In this document: positions 52,148 to 59,464 of the stretch, in pieces
Layout of the letters: each line of letters begins with the position of its first letter
Position numbering within the stretch: position 1 is the first letter of the stretch
Assembly: GCF_000969415.1 (NCBI RefSeq)
Contig: NZ_JZEX01000173.1
Coordinates: forward strand, 33,427-97,426
DNA from: Devosia geojensis
Lineage (GTDB): Bacteria > Pseudomonadota > Alphaproteobacteria > Rhizobiales > Devosiaceae
Reading direction: 5' to 3'
Length of the DNA: 64,000 nt
The notes under the pieces: model-generated
The model's database searches: none
Seen by the model: only the letters and a program-made list of their open reading frames with translations
Told to the model about the DNA's origin: nothing
Translations under genes and position numbers: made by a program

Positions 52148-52501
52148 TCACGCCGCGCGGAGGCCCGCCATATCCGGCTCCGCATCGACCTCCGGCAGAC
52201 CGTGGCGGCGACGGAAGGCTGCGATCGCCACGTCCTGGCGGGCGAGCTTGCGTGACAGCCCCTCGACCTCGCGATGACGCGAAAAGGTCAGCTCCGATAG
52301 CGTGGCCTGGTAAAGCTGCTCGTCGGCATGGCTCCATGTCGACCTGGACTTCCGGTAGTCGCGTGATCTGGCGCGGAAACTGATCATCAGGCGTTCCGCG
52401 CGCGCCGTGATCTGCCGCTCGATCAGGCGGAGATGGGCATGCGTCTCCCGGCGAGCAGCTTCCATGGTCGCCAGCATGGCGATATGCTCCGTGATCGTCA
52501 T
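52148..52501 (-). CDS. Hypothetical helical protein
   Basis: The 117-residue protein is basic and helical (EAARRETHAHLRLIERQITARAERLMISF), with no known domain. Its ATG overlaps the stop of the upstream gene (ATGA), so it is translated with the DUF7007-like gene. A nucleic-acid-linked role is possible from charge only. Confidence 0.65.
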   Translation of the reverse strand: MTITEHIAMLATMEAARRETHAHLRLIERQITARAERLMISFRARSRDYRKSRSTWSHADEQLYQATLSELTFSRHREVEGLSRKLARQDVAIAAFRRRHGLPEVDAEPDMAGLRAA

Positions 52502-53127
52502 GAGGCGGCCTTCCGCAATCGTTTAGGTGTGGACGTGAGGGATCGCCAAGCATCGGGATACCAGTGCCGGATCGTCTCCTCGGCGCAACGTTTCTCGAAA
52601 TCGGTGAAAAGGTCGGGAAAGGCCTGTGCGACGGCCGCCCAGCAGCAATCTTCTTCGTAGAACCCGTCGGCGCTGCGCAGATGCGGGTGGATCCGTGCAT
52701 TGCGGTCAGGGTCGAGATGGAACCCGCCATGGCTCGGGGTCGAATGGCAAACAATGCCCTCGGCATAGTGCGTGGCATGATCCGAGAGCCCCCATGGGGT
52801 TGCTTGACGAGCCGCGATGTTGCGGCGGGCCAGTCTACGCAATTGTCCCTGATGTCGGGCGTTCTCCTCGACACGGGTGCGGAACGCCGCCTTGCCGTCG
52901 AGCTGCCCGCCGTGACCATAGAAGCTGGACTGCTTCCATTCGCTGATGGGCAGAGGCAGCTTCCATGCGTGGCCGAGATAGTGTCCGCCATTGTAGGCGG
53001 GGATCATCGCAAAGGCGTTCTCGCCAACCAGTGCCGCGAAGAGGCCATCGCTCGTTCGCCCGTAATACGCCTCCGGGAATCCGGGGGTGTTGTCGGTCGT
53101 TGCCTCGGTTTGAGCAGTGGTGTTCAT
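52498..53127 (-). CDS. DUF7007-like conserved plasmid protein
   Basis: The 209-residue protein contains PISEWKQSSFYGHGGQLDG and HYAEGIVCHSTPSHGGFHLD, then YEEDCCWAAVAQAFPDLF, a recurring pattern in alphaproteobacterial plasmid islands that I associate with DUF7007. Function is unknown. It overlaps genes on both sides by 4 bases (ATGA), so three genes form one translationally coupled unit. Family naming is from memory. Confidence 0.7.
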   Translation of the reverse strand: MNTTAQTEATTDNTPGFPEAYYGRTSDGLFAALVGENAFAMIPAYNGGHYLGHAWKLPLPISEWKQSSFYGHGGQLDGKAAFRTRVEENARHQGQLRRLARRNIAARQATPWGLSDHATHYAEGIVCHSTPSHGGFHLDPDRNARIHPHLRSADGFYEEDCCWAAVAQAFPDLFTDFEKRCAEETIRHWYPDAWRSLTSTPKRLRKAAS

Positions 53128-53597
53128 GCCGCCCTCCCCTCGACGGCGTCGGCTGCCACGGTGTCGACCGATACCTCTTCGAGCACTGCGTTCGGGTACC
53201 CGTGAGATTGCAGCCAGGTCTCCGCGTCCTGCCGGCTGGCGGCGAGATAGACGAGTTCGGCACCCTCGCCGGCGCGATCGAAGACCTGGATCGAGCCCGG
53301 TGCGGGTCGGGAGTTCACCACGAACTTCAAGCCGCAATCGACCGAAAAGCTCTTGTGGACGCGCAGGACGACGACACTGCCGCTGCCATAATCGCCTTCA
53401 TGCAGCGTGAAATGCGCGGGCGATGAATACTGCCCGGCCTGCCGGGCGGGCGTCTTGCGGATCAGGCGGCCGCCGCTATTGGCGCTCTCCCATGCCGAGA
53501 GCTTCTTCCGATGACGTTCCGGCGGGCGCGGTGTGCCGTCGGAGTAGCGGATGATGGAACCGAGCGGCACGAGATCGTAGATCAATTGAGCGGACAT
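53124..53597 (-). CDS. Conserved hypothetical plasmid protein
   Basis: The 157-residue protein has an N-terminal stretch LVPLGSIIRYSDGTPRPPERHRKKLSAWE and a basic middle; no family is named. It begins the three-gene coupled unit and follows the ParB-like gene at 95 bases, on the same strand. Confidence 0.65.
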   Translation of the reverse strand: MSAQLIYDLVPLGSIIRYSDGTPRPPERHRKKLSAWESANSGGRLIRKTPARQAGQYSSPAHFTLHEGDYGSGSVVVLRVHKSFSVDCGLKFVVNSRPAPGSIQVFDRAGEGAELVYLAASRQDAETWLQSHGYPNAVLEEVSVDTVAADAVEGRAA

Positions 53598-53692
53598 ATT
53601 GTTTCTCTCCAGTGGTGCTGTTGATGAAAACAGAACCGCCGCCGGCGCGATTGCCGGCGGCGGGATGGGTCGGGAGGACGTGGATTGGCGGC

Positions 53693-55414
53693 CTATTCGG
53701 CGGCGACGCGCCAGGCTTCAGTTTCTTCGACGATGTGGCCGTTATCGACCGGATGCTCGTTTGCCGTCGCCCCGGTCTGATCACCCTCGAGCTCATCGAC
53801 TTCCCGCGCGGTGTCGTCGTCAGCCTCGTCCGGCGCGGCGTGCCGGGCCGTCCAGCTCGTCAGCTCGGCGACGTCGGGCGCGAACAGGGCCGAGGGATGG
53901 ACGAAGTGGCCTTCCTTGAAGTGCTCGGCGAGGGCTGCACGCGTGTCCTTGACGCGGGCACGCGGCAGGACTGGCGTGTCCTTGCAGGACGCCTCCAGCG
54001 CCGGCCGCGACAGGCACGACATGAACTCGTCCGTGCCCATGTTCGGCAGGAAGCCGTCGGCGCCGACGGTATCGCCGGCGACGCGAGCGACGATGCCGCT
54101 GTTGGTCCTGTTCTCCCGGCATGAGAGGACCTCGATCAGGACCTTGCGCGCGACCTGGTTGAGCGTCTCACGATCGTATACGAGCCTGCCGTCTTCCCCG
54201 AAAAGAAGGGCGGCGTGGCGCTCCAGCCGCGCGTGGCCGTAGACCGTGCCCGAGGAACCGGAATCGACGGAGACGTTCCTGCCCGCGAAGGCGAGAACGA
54301 GCAGCGCCATCAGCGTGTCCTCCTCAATCGGCGCGCGGGCGAGCGCATCGTGCAGCGCATCGGTGCGGAAGTCCCCGATCATCTCCATCCCCTTGCACGT
54401 CACGTCCGGACGGGTCTTGGTAGCGACCAGCCCCGTGTCCGTACCTGCGGCGTCGGTTGCATCACCCTTGCCCTTCGGCTTCTTCGCTTCGGGCATGCGA
54501 TAGGCGACCGTCTGCACCTTGCCCTCACGGTCGAGATACATGGCGGTGTGGTCGGACTTGCCGGGCTTTCCGTAAACCCGCTCGGCCTTGGGCGGCAGTT
54601 TGGCCTCGCCCCACTGGCCGACCTCGACGATTGTTCCTCGCTTGGGAAGGTTGTTCGACATCCATTCCTGCTGGGCGCCGAGATAGGCGTCGACGTCGGT
54701 CGTGTAGCGGCTGTCCTCATCGGCCGGAGCGAACAGATCCTCGACCCACGCGATGCCGTAGGCCTGCGCGAGATCGTCGCCGAAGCTCGCATGACGTGCA
54801 TACATGCGGGTTCTGGTCAGGCCCTGCGCAACGCTCCACCACGAAACCTGCGGATCGGCCTTGCTCGGCCTGTGTTTCTTCCAGACCTCCTTCTGGTCCT
54901 CAAGCGAGGCGGACGCGATGGTGCGCAGTTGCCGCTCGTCGGGCATGTCGCCCTTGGCCATCTGATCGAGCATGGCCGGAAACACGTTCGCCAGAAGCCG
55001 CAACTTCTTGATCTGGCGGACCGGCAATGCCAGCGCAATGGCGATCGCCTCCTCGGTCCAGTTGAGCGCAACCAGACGCTCGATCGCCCGCCACTGGTCG
55101 ACCGGATTGAGCTGCTCATGGGCCAACGTCTCGGCAAGCGAGCGCATGGCGCCGCCGTCCTCGGCACGCTTGGTCACCAACACGGCGATCTCCGCGAGGC
55201 CCGCCGCGATCGCCTGCTTCACGCGGCGATGTCCGGCGTCGATGACATAGCCGTTGCCGCCTTCGGTCTCCGGGGCGACGACCGGCGGCTGCACGATGCC
55301 GACGGCCTTGATTGTGGCGAGCAGCAGGGCGTCCGCCTGCGGGCTCGATTTCGAACGCCGTGCTCTGTCGGGATTCTCCTTGAGCGCGCGCGGATCGACA
55401 AACTTGAGTTCCAT
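53693..55414 (-). CDS. ParB/RepB/Spo0J-like nuclease-domain protein (second ParB)
   Basis: The 573-residue protein has an N-terminal ParB/Srx domain (about 1-90; NPDRARRSKSSPQADALLLATIKAVGIVQPPVV; YVIDAGHRRVKQAIAAG), a helix-turn-helix KorB-like middle (EEAIAIALALPVRQIKKL) and a long plasmid-specific C-terminus. It is much larger than RepB and is not next to a ParA gene, so it is probably not the main partition protein. This type is typically found with DUF736 and giant methylase-helicase genes. GGAG precedes ATG 55414. Confidence 0.88.
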   Translation of the reverse strand: MELKFVDPRALKENPDRARRSKSSPQADALLLATIKAVGIVQPPVVAPETEGGNGYVIDAGHRRVKQAIAAGLAEIAVLVTKRAEDGGAMRSLAETLAHEQLNPVDQWRAIERLVALNWTEEAIAIALALPVRQIKKLRLLANVFPAMLDQMAKGDMPDERQLRTIASASLEDQKEVWKKHRPSKADPQVSWWSVAQGLTRTRMYARHASFGDDLAQAYGIAWVEDLFAPADEDSRYTTDVDAYLGAQQEWMSNNLPKRGTIVEVGQWGEAKLPPKAERVYGKPGKSDHTAMYLDREGKVQTVAYRMPEAKKPKGKGDATDAAGTDTGLVATKTRPDVTCKGMEMIGDFRTDALHDALARAPIEEDTLMALLVLAFAGRNVSVDSGSSGTVYGHARLERHAALLFGEDGRLVYDRETLNQVARKVLIEVLSCRENRTNSGIVARVAGDTVGADGFLPNMGTDEFMSCLSRPALEASCKDTPVLPRARVKDTRAALAEHFKEGHFVHPSALFAPDVAELTSWTARHAAPDEADDDTAREVDELEGDQTGATANEHPVDNGHIVEETEAWRVAAE

Positions 55415-55794
55415 TGGGATGCTCCGTTTCGGGTTGCGGACACCGCCGATCGCGGGCCCTTCTCCGTCTTCTTTTCCGAAGACATCTCCCCGCCCGCGGA
55501 GCGGACGGGCCGGTGCAACTGCCTGTCGAGCATCCCTGCCCGACAGGCCAAGCGGGGCTCTCAGCCCTGCGAAGGACGATGCGGCCGGGATCGCGAGCCA
55601 GGCAGTTGAGCGCCAGCGTCACCGGTTCGGCCGATCCGCGAGAAGGGCTTCTTTCCCTCCCGGTTTCACCATTTTTTCCGATCTGCGCAACGTTGCGGCT
55701 GAATGCGGATCGTCTCGCAAGAGCCGAGAACGCTGTTCCTGTTGCCCTCCCAAATTAGCGGCGGCGACGGATGATCCCGGGCTTGCCTTTTAGC
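55415..55794. repeat. Leader of the ParB-like gene with shared hairpin element
   Basis: About 380 bases without a gene, containing the second copy of the 22-base hairpin element at 55550-55571. It also separates two divergent units: the leftward ParB-like gene and the rightward nucleotidyltransferase cassette. Confidence 0.55.
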
Positions 55795-55818
55795 GCTTAC
55801 AACATTATTGTTGTAAGC
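55795..55818. promoter_or_regulatory. Perfect palindrome abutting the start codon of the nucleotidyltransferase gene
   Basis: GCTTACAACA-TTAT-TGTTGTAAGC has perfect 10-base arms, ends directly at ATG 55819, and is AT-rich against its surroundings. It leaves no room for a normal ribosome site, so it is probably an operator for a self-regulated, possibly leaderless, transcript. Confidence 0.7.
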
Positions 55819-56298
55819 ATGATTCCTGCCCTCGTCCCATTGCCCGGCTCTCCGTGGACCGTTCTGCCCCCTGGGGCGCACGCGGCGAGTTTGGAAGATG
55901 TGGCGGCTGCTTTCGCAACGAATGCCTGGCGGCGTGAGCTTTTCGACGGCCTCGTTCTCGCCTCTGGCAAACTGCGATTGGCTGGATGTCCGGCGATCTA
56001 TCTCGACGGCAGCTATGTGACCGGCAAGCCGAGGCCCGGCGACTTCGATGCATGCTGGGATCCTACTGGGGTCGACCCGGCCAAGCTTGATCCCGTGTTC
56101 CTGGAATTTGCGAACGGTCGGGCAGCGCAGAAAGCGGCATTCAAGGGCGAGTTCTTTCCGTCCTCGATGATGTGCGTGGATGTCGGGCAGGCATTCGTCG
56201 ATTTTTTCCAACTGGATCGTTTCACAGGAAAACAGAAAGGGATCATCTCCATTCCGCTTTCGGCCGATCCGCTTCTCTCCGGGAAGGTGCAGCCATGA
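55819..56298 (+). CDS. DUF6932-like nucleotidyltransferase-fold protein
   Basis: The 159-residue protein opens MIPALVPLPGSPWTVLPPGAH and carries a polymerase-beta-type nucleotidyltransferase site: GS at 64-65 and DFD at 75-77 in YLDGSYVTGKPRPGDFDA. Families of this kind often act as the toxin-like or effector part of defence and toxin-antitoxin loci. It overlaps the next gene by 4 bases (ATGA). A longer start at 55771 would lie upstream of the palindrome but has no family support. Confidence 0.78.
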   Translation: MIPALVPLPGSPWTVLPPGAHAASLEDVAAAFATNAWRRELFDGLVLASGKLRLAGCPAIYLDGSYVTGKPRPGDFDACWDPTGVDPAKLDPVFLEFANGRAAQKAAFKGEFFPSSMMCVDVGQAFVDFFQLDRFTGKQKGIISIPLSADPLLSGKVQP

Positions 56299-57572
56299 TT
56301 TACAGCGACAAACAGTATGGCGTATCGAGTGCGCAGCTAGCGAAGTTGCGAGACGCGCTTGCTGCTGCGGACGCGCGCGCATCGGATCAGGCATGGCTCA
56401 AGCAGGCGGAGATCGATGGGCTCAAAAGCCAGATCGCCGACATCGAAGCCGAGCTTGCCGAATACGACCTGCTCAAATCTGGCCAGGTCTCATTCTCGAA
56501 ATCCTATGCGCTAGAAGAGTTGCCGCGCGTGCTGGTGCACGCGCGAATTGCCTCCGGCATGAGTCAGACAGATCTCGCCGAAAAGCTCGGCATGAAGCCG
56601 CAACAGGTGCAGCGCTATGAGGCGACCGACTACATGGGCGCAAGCCTTGGTCGGCTGATTGAGATTTCGAAGGCGCTCGGTGTGAAGGCGTCAGGAAGTT
56701 TCGAGGGACCGAAGCAGGCCGGCGGATCGGTGTTCGCGTGGGGCGATGCCGACGATATCGTCTGGGGTCAGCTTCCTTACAAGGAGATGATCAAACGCAA
56801 ATGGTTTGATCTACCGCGCGGGGCAAACCCGATTGAGTGCGTGAAGGAATATTTCTTGCACGCGGCCGGACCGCAATTTGCGACGGCGTTTCACCGCAAG
56901 AAGATGCGCAGCGGGAACGTGCCGAACGAATACGCCCTACTCGCGTGGCAGGCGCGCATTCTGGAGCGGGCGCGTAGTAAGATTGAAGCAGAAGAGATCG
57001 GAACCTTCGAACTCGATGACCGGTGGCTGCCGGAGTTGGTGCGTCTCACGAAACGGCAGGACGGGCCGAAGCGTGCCCGTGATCTGTTGGCCGAGAAAGG
57101 CATCGTGCTTATCGTCGAACGGCACCTCTCGGGATCGTATCTCGACGGCGCAGCCATGCTTGCCGACGGCGATACGCCGGTTGTGGGCCTTACGTTGCGA
57201 TACGACCGGCTGGATAATTTCTGGTTCGTGCTGATGCACGAGCTCGGTCACGTTTTCCTGCATCTCTTCGACGGTTTGCGCTTCGACTTCTTCGACGAGG
57301 AAAGCGGCAATGACGGTGATACGATTGAGGCGGAAGCTGACAAATTCGCGCTCGACGCGCTGATACCGGAAACGCTGTGGGATCAGTGTCTGTCCCGCTT
57401 TGCCATGTCGGAAGAGGCAGTGAAGATCGACGCGGAGACGATCGGCATCGATCCGAGCATTATCGCGGGACGCATCAGGAAGGAGCGCAGCAACTACACC
57501 ATCCTGAATGATCTGGTTGGTCGGGATCAGGTGCGCTCGCAGCTTGAGGAGGCGAGCGATGATCTTGACTAA
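56295..57572 (+). CDS. XRE-ImmA/IrrE fusion metallopeptidase
   Basis: The 425-residue protein has a predicted coiled coil (about 10-60), an XRE helix-turn-helix (about 78-130, RIASGMSQTDLAEKLGMKPQQVQRYEA) and a C-terminal M78 ImmA/IrrE zinc peptidase with HELGH at 315-319. Such proteins cleave or sense partner repressors and regulate mobile elements. It is coupled at both ends (4-base overlap upstream, 14-base overlap with the beta-family gene), so all three genes are one operon. It probably binds the palindrome ahead of the cassette. Confidence 0.88.
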   Translation: MIYSDKQYGVSSAQLAKLRDALAAADARASDQAWLKQAEIDGLKSQIADIEAELAEYDLLKSGQVSFSKSYALEELPRVLVHARIASGMSQTDLAEKLGMKPQQVQRYEATDYMGASLGRLIEISKALGVKASGSFEGPKQAGGSVFAWGDADDIVWGQLPYKEMIKRKWFDLPRGANPIECVKEYFLHAAGPQFATAFHRKKMRSGNVPNEYALLAWQARILERARSKIEAEEIGTFELDDRWLPELVRLTKRQDGPKRARDLLAEKGIVLIVERHLSGSYLDGAAMLADGDTPVVGLTLRYDRLDNFWFVLMHELGHVFLHLFDGLRFDFFDEESGNDGDTIEAEADKFALDALIPETLWDQCLSRFAMSEEAVKIDAETIGIDPSIIAGRIRKERSNYTILNDLVGRDQVRSQLEEASDDLD

Positions 57573-58644
57573 GGACATGTATGTTCCGGCGCTGCGGTGG
57601 AGGCAGGGCGAATACCAGGCGCTTCTCCGCCTGGCTGGTGCAGTCAAGGATCGCATTGTGCCCTACATCACCATCCCCGAGGTCGAATACGACTTCGAGT
57701 TGCGGCAGCCGAAGAAATCGGTCCATGAACACGTTCATCCGTTCGCCGCCCGGTTCAAGGCCAAATGGGGGCAGCGGCCCGCGTGGGTAAGTATTCATCC
57801 GGGCATCGCTGATCAGCCCATGGATGATGGGCGGGATATACCCACCTATGTATTCGCAGCTCTGCGCGCGTTCCGGGCGAATGCGATACCGGCGGTTCCC
57901 CTCGACGCTGCGACTTCCATCATCGCGTCTGTCCGGACGATTGCCGCGACCGACGGACTTGGGGTGGCGATCTCGATCCGGCTCGAAGATCTGATGAAGC
58001 CCAATGCTCGCTCCCGCATCGAGGGATTAGCGGCAGCACTTGATTTGGAGCTTTCGGAAGTTGACCTGATCATTGATCTCGGTGGCCCGAATTTCGAGCC
58101 CTATGACGCCTTCGCAGGTGCCCTCATCGCGGCCATGCGCAGACTTGGCGACCTGTATGCCGTCCGGAATCTGGTCGTCATCGGCACAGCGATTCCCGAG
58201 ACATTCAAGGATGTCGCCAAGGGCGCTGACCGGCTTCCACGCCACGATTGGCTCTTTTACCAGGTGTTGCTCGGCAAGATTCCGGCCGGCATGCGACAGC
58301 CGAATTTCGGGGATTACACGATCGTCCATCCGGAATTTAAGGCTCTGGACATGCGCATGATCAAGGCGGCAGGCAAGCTCGTTTACACGACGCCGGCAGC
58401 CTGGGAAGTGCGAAAGGGTGGGGCATTCAACGACGATCGCACGCAGATGCATGGCCACTGCGCGTCAATAGTAGCGTCGGGAAAGTTCAACGGTGCCGGC
58501 TATTCAAGCGGTGACGATTACATCGCAAAGTGCGCGGTTCACAAGGAAGGACCGAGCAATCAGACGCGATGGAAGGAGGTGGCAATCAACCACCACATCA
58601 CACATGTGCTGGGCGACCTCGCCACGCTTGGCGCTGCACCATGA
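57559..58644 (+). CDS. Beta-family protein (PF14350-like)
   Basis: The 361-residue protein has the opening YVPALRWRQGEYQALLRL and a TIM-barrel-like series of strands (VPLDAATS; LGVAISIRL; VDLIIDLGG; RNLVVIGTA), matching the phage-type beta-protein family. Molecular function is unknown. GAGGAGG precedes ATG 57559. It ends 47 bases inside the oppositely directed sce7726 gene. Pairing of beta-family and sce7726-family genes recurs in bacteria. Confidence 0.8.
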   Translation: MILTKDMYVPALRWRQGEYQALLRLAGAVKDRIVPYITIPEVEYDFELRQPKKSVHEHVHPFAARFKAKWGQRPAWVSIHPGIADQPMDDGRDIPTYVFAALRAFRANAIPAVPLDAATSIIASVRTIAATDGLGVAISIRLEDLMKPNARSRIEGLAAALDLELSEVDLIIDLGGPNFEPYDAFAGALIAAMRRLGDLYAVRNLVVIGTAIPETFKDVAKGADRLPRHDWLFYQVLLGKIPAGMRQPNFGDYTIVHPEFKALDMRMIKAAGKLVYTTPAAWEVRKGGAFNDDRTQMHGHCASIVASGKFNGAGYSSGDDYIAKCAVHKEGPSNQTRWKEVAINHHITHVLGDLATLGAAP

Positions 58645-59194
58645 AGGCGCGGATGGAGGCGGTGATCTCGCGGAGGGTCATGGCCTCACACAGCATCTCG
58701 TAAAGCTTCTTTCTCGGCAGCCGGAGGTCCTTCGCCGCATATCCGGCTTGGCCCAGAAGTTGGATGACCTCATCGCGCCAAAGCAGGTGCGCCATCATGA
58801 CCGGATCGATTTCGGGATTGGCGGCGGCGTTTCGCAACACCCGGAAGTTGATTCCACCTCTTGGTCCCTGCTCGGCCGCGATCACGCCGCACCATTCGGG
58901 TGCGTGACTCATGATGCCCGCGAGATGCTTCGGCGCGGCGACGAGTGTGAGCTTCTGTAGCGTTTGGCGGTAGATATCGATCTGGGTCGCGAATCGGTCG
59001 AGATTGTCCTTGGCGCTCTTGATTTCATAGCCGTGGATGCAGCCGTTGATGACTGCCACGTCGATGCGGCTCCGGGCGTGCGCGAGGCCAAGTTCGTCGA
59101 TCACAAGCGTATCGGGATGGGATTTGGCGCGTCGCAATCGTTTGGCGTGTAGCGCAGAGCGAATGTCTCCGTCTGTCGTTTCCAACTTCGTCAT
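58598..59194 (-). CDS. sce7726-family PD-(D/E)XK protein
   Basis: The 198-residue protein starts with DIRSALHAKRLRRA and contains a PD-(D/E)XK nuclease-like core: E34, D45 in SRIDVAV, and E57-x-K59 in YEIKS, followed by Q71-x3-Y75. This is the pattern of the sce7726 family. A DNase or structural role in defence is inferred. ATG 59194 is chosen; 59203 is also possible. The gene converges on the beta-family gene. Confidence 0.82.
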   Translation of the reverse strand: MTKLETTDGDIRSALHAKRLRRAKSHPDTLVIDELGLAHARSRIDVAVINGCIHGYEIKSAKDNLDRFATQIDIYRQTLQKLTLVAAPKHLAGIMSHAPEWCGVIAAEQGPRGGINFRVLRNAAANPEIDPVMMAHLLWRDEVIQLLGQAGYAAKDLRLPRKKLYEMLCEAMTLREITASIRAFMVQRQAWRGRPAHV

Positions 59195-59464
59195 GGCCGG
59201 CATGTCCTCCAGCTTATGTTCTGCCGGAGGTTCTGGTCCAAGCCAAGGTGGCATTCTGACTCACCTGACATTTCTCAAGCGTGTCACCGGCGATGACCCG
59301 TCTTGGTTGTCCGAAAACCGGCTGAATCGACCGACTTGGGAGCGCGAGGCTGTCATTGCCGCACCGTCTCGGAACGTCACAGAGGGTCTGAGCATCCCTT
59401 TCAAAAGTCCGGCCACGCAGGTATTGGACCTCGATCGTCATCTGTCGCAATACTGGACTTCCGT

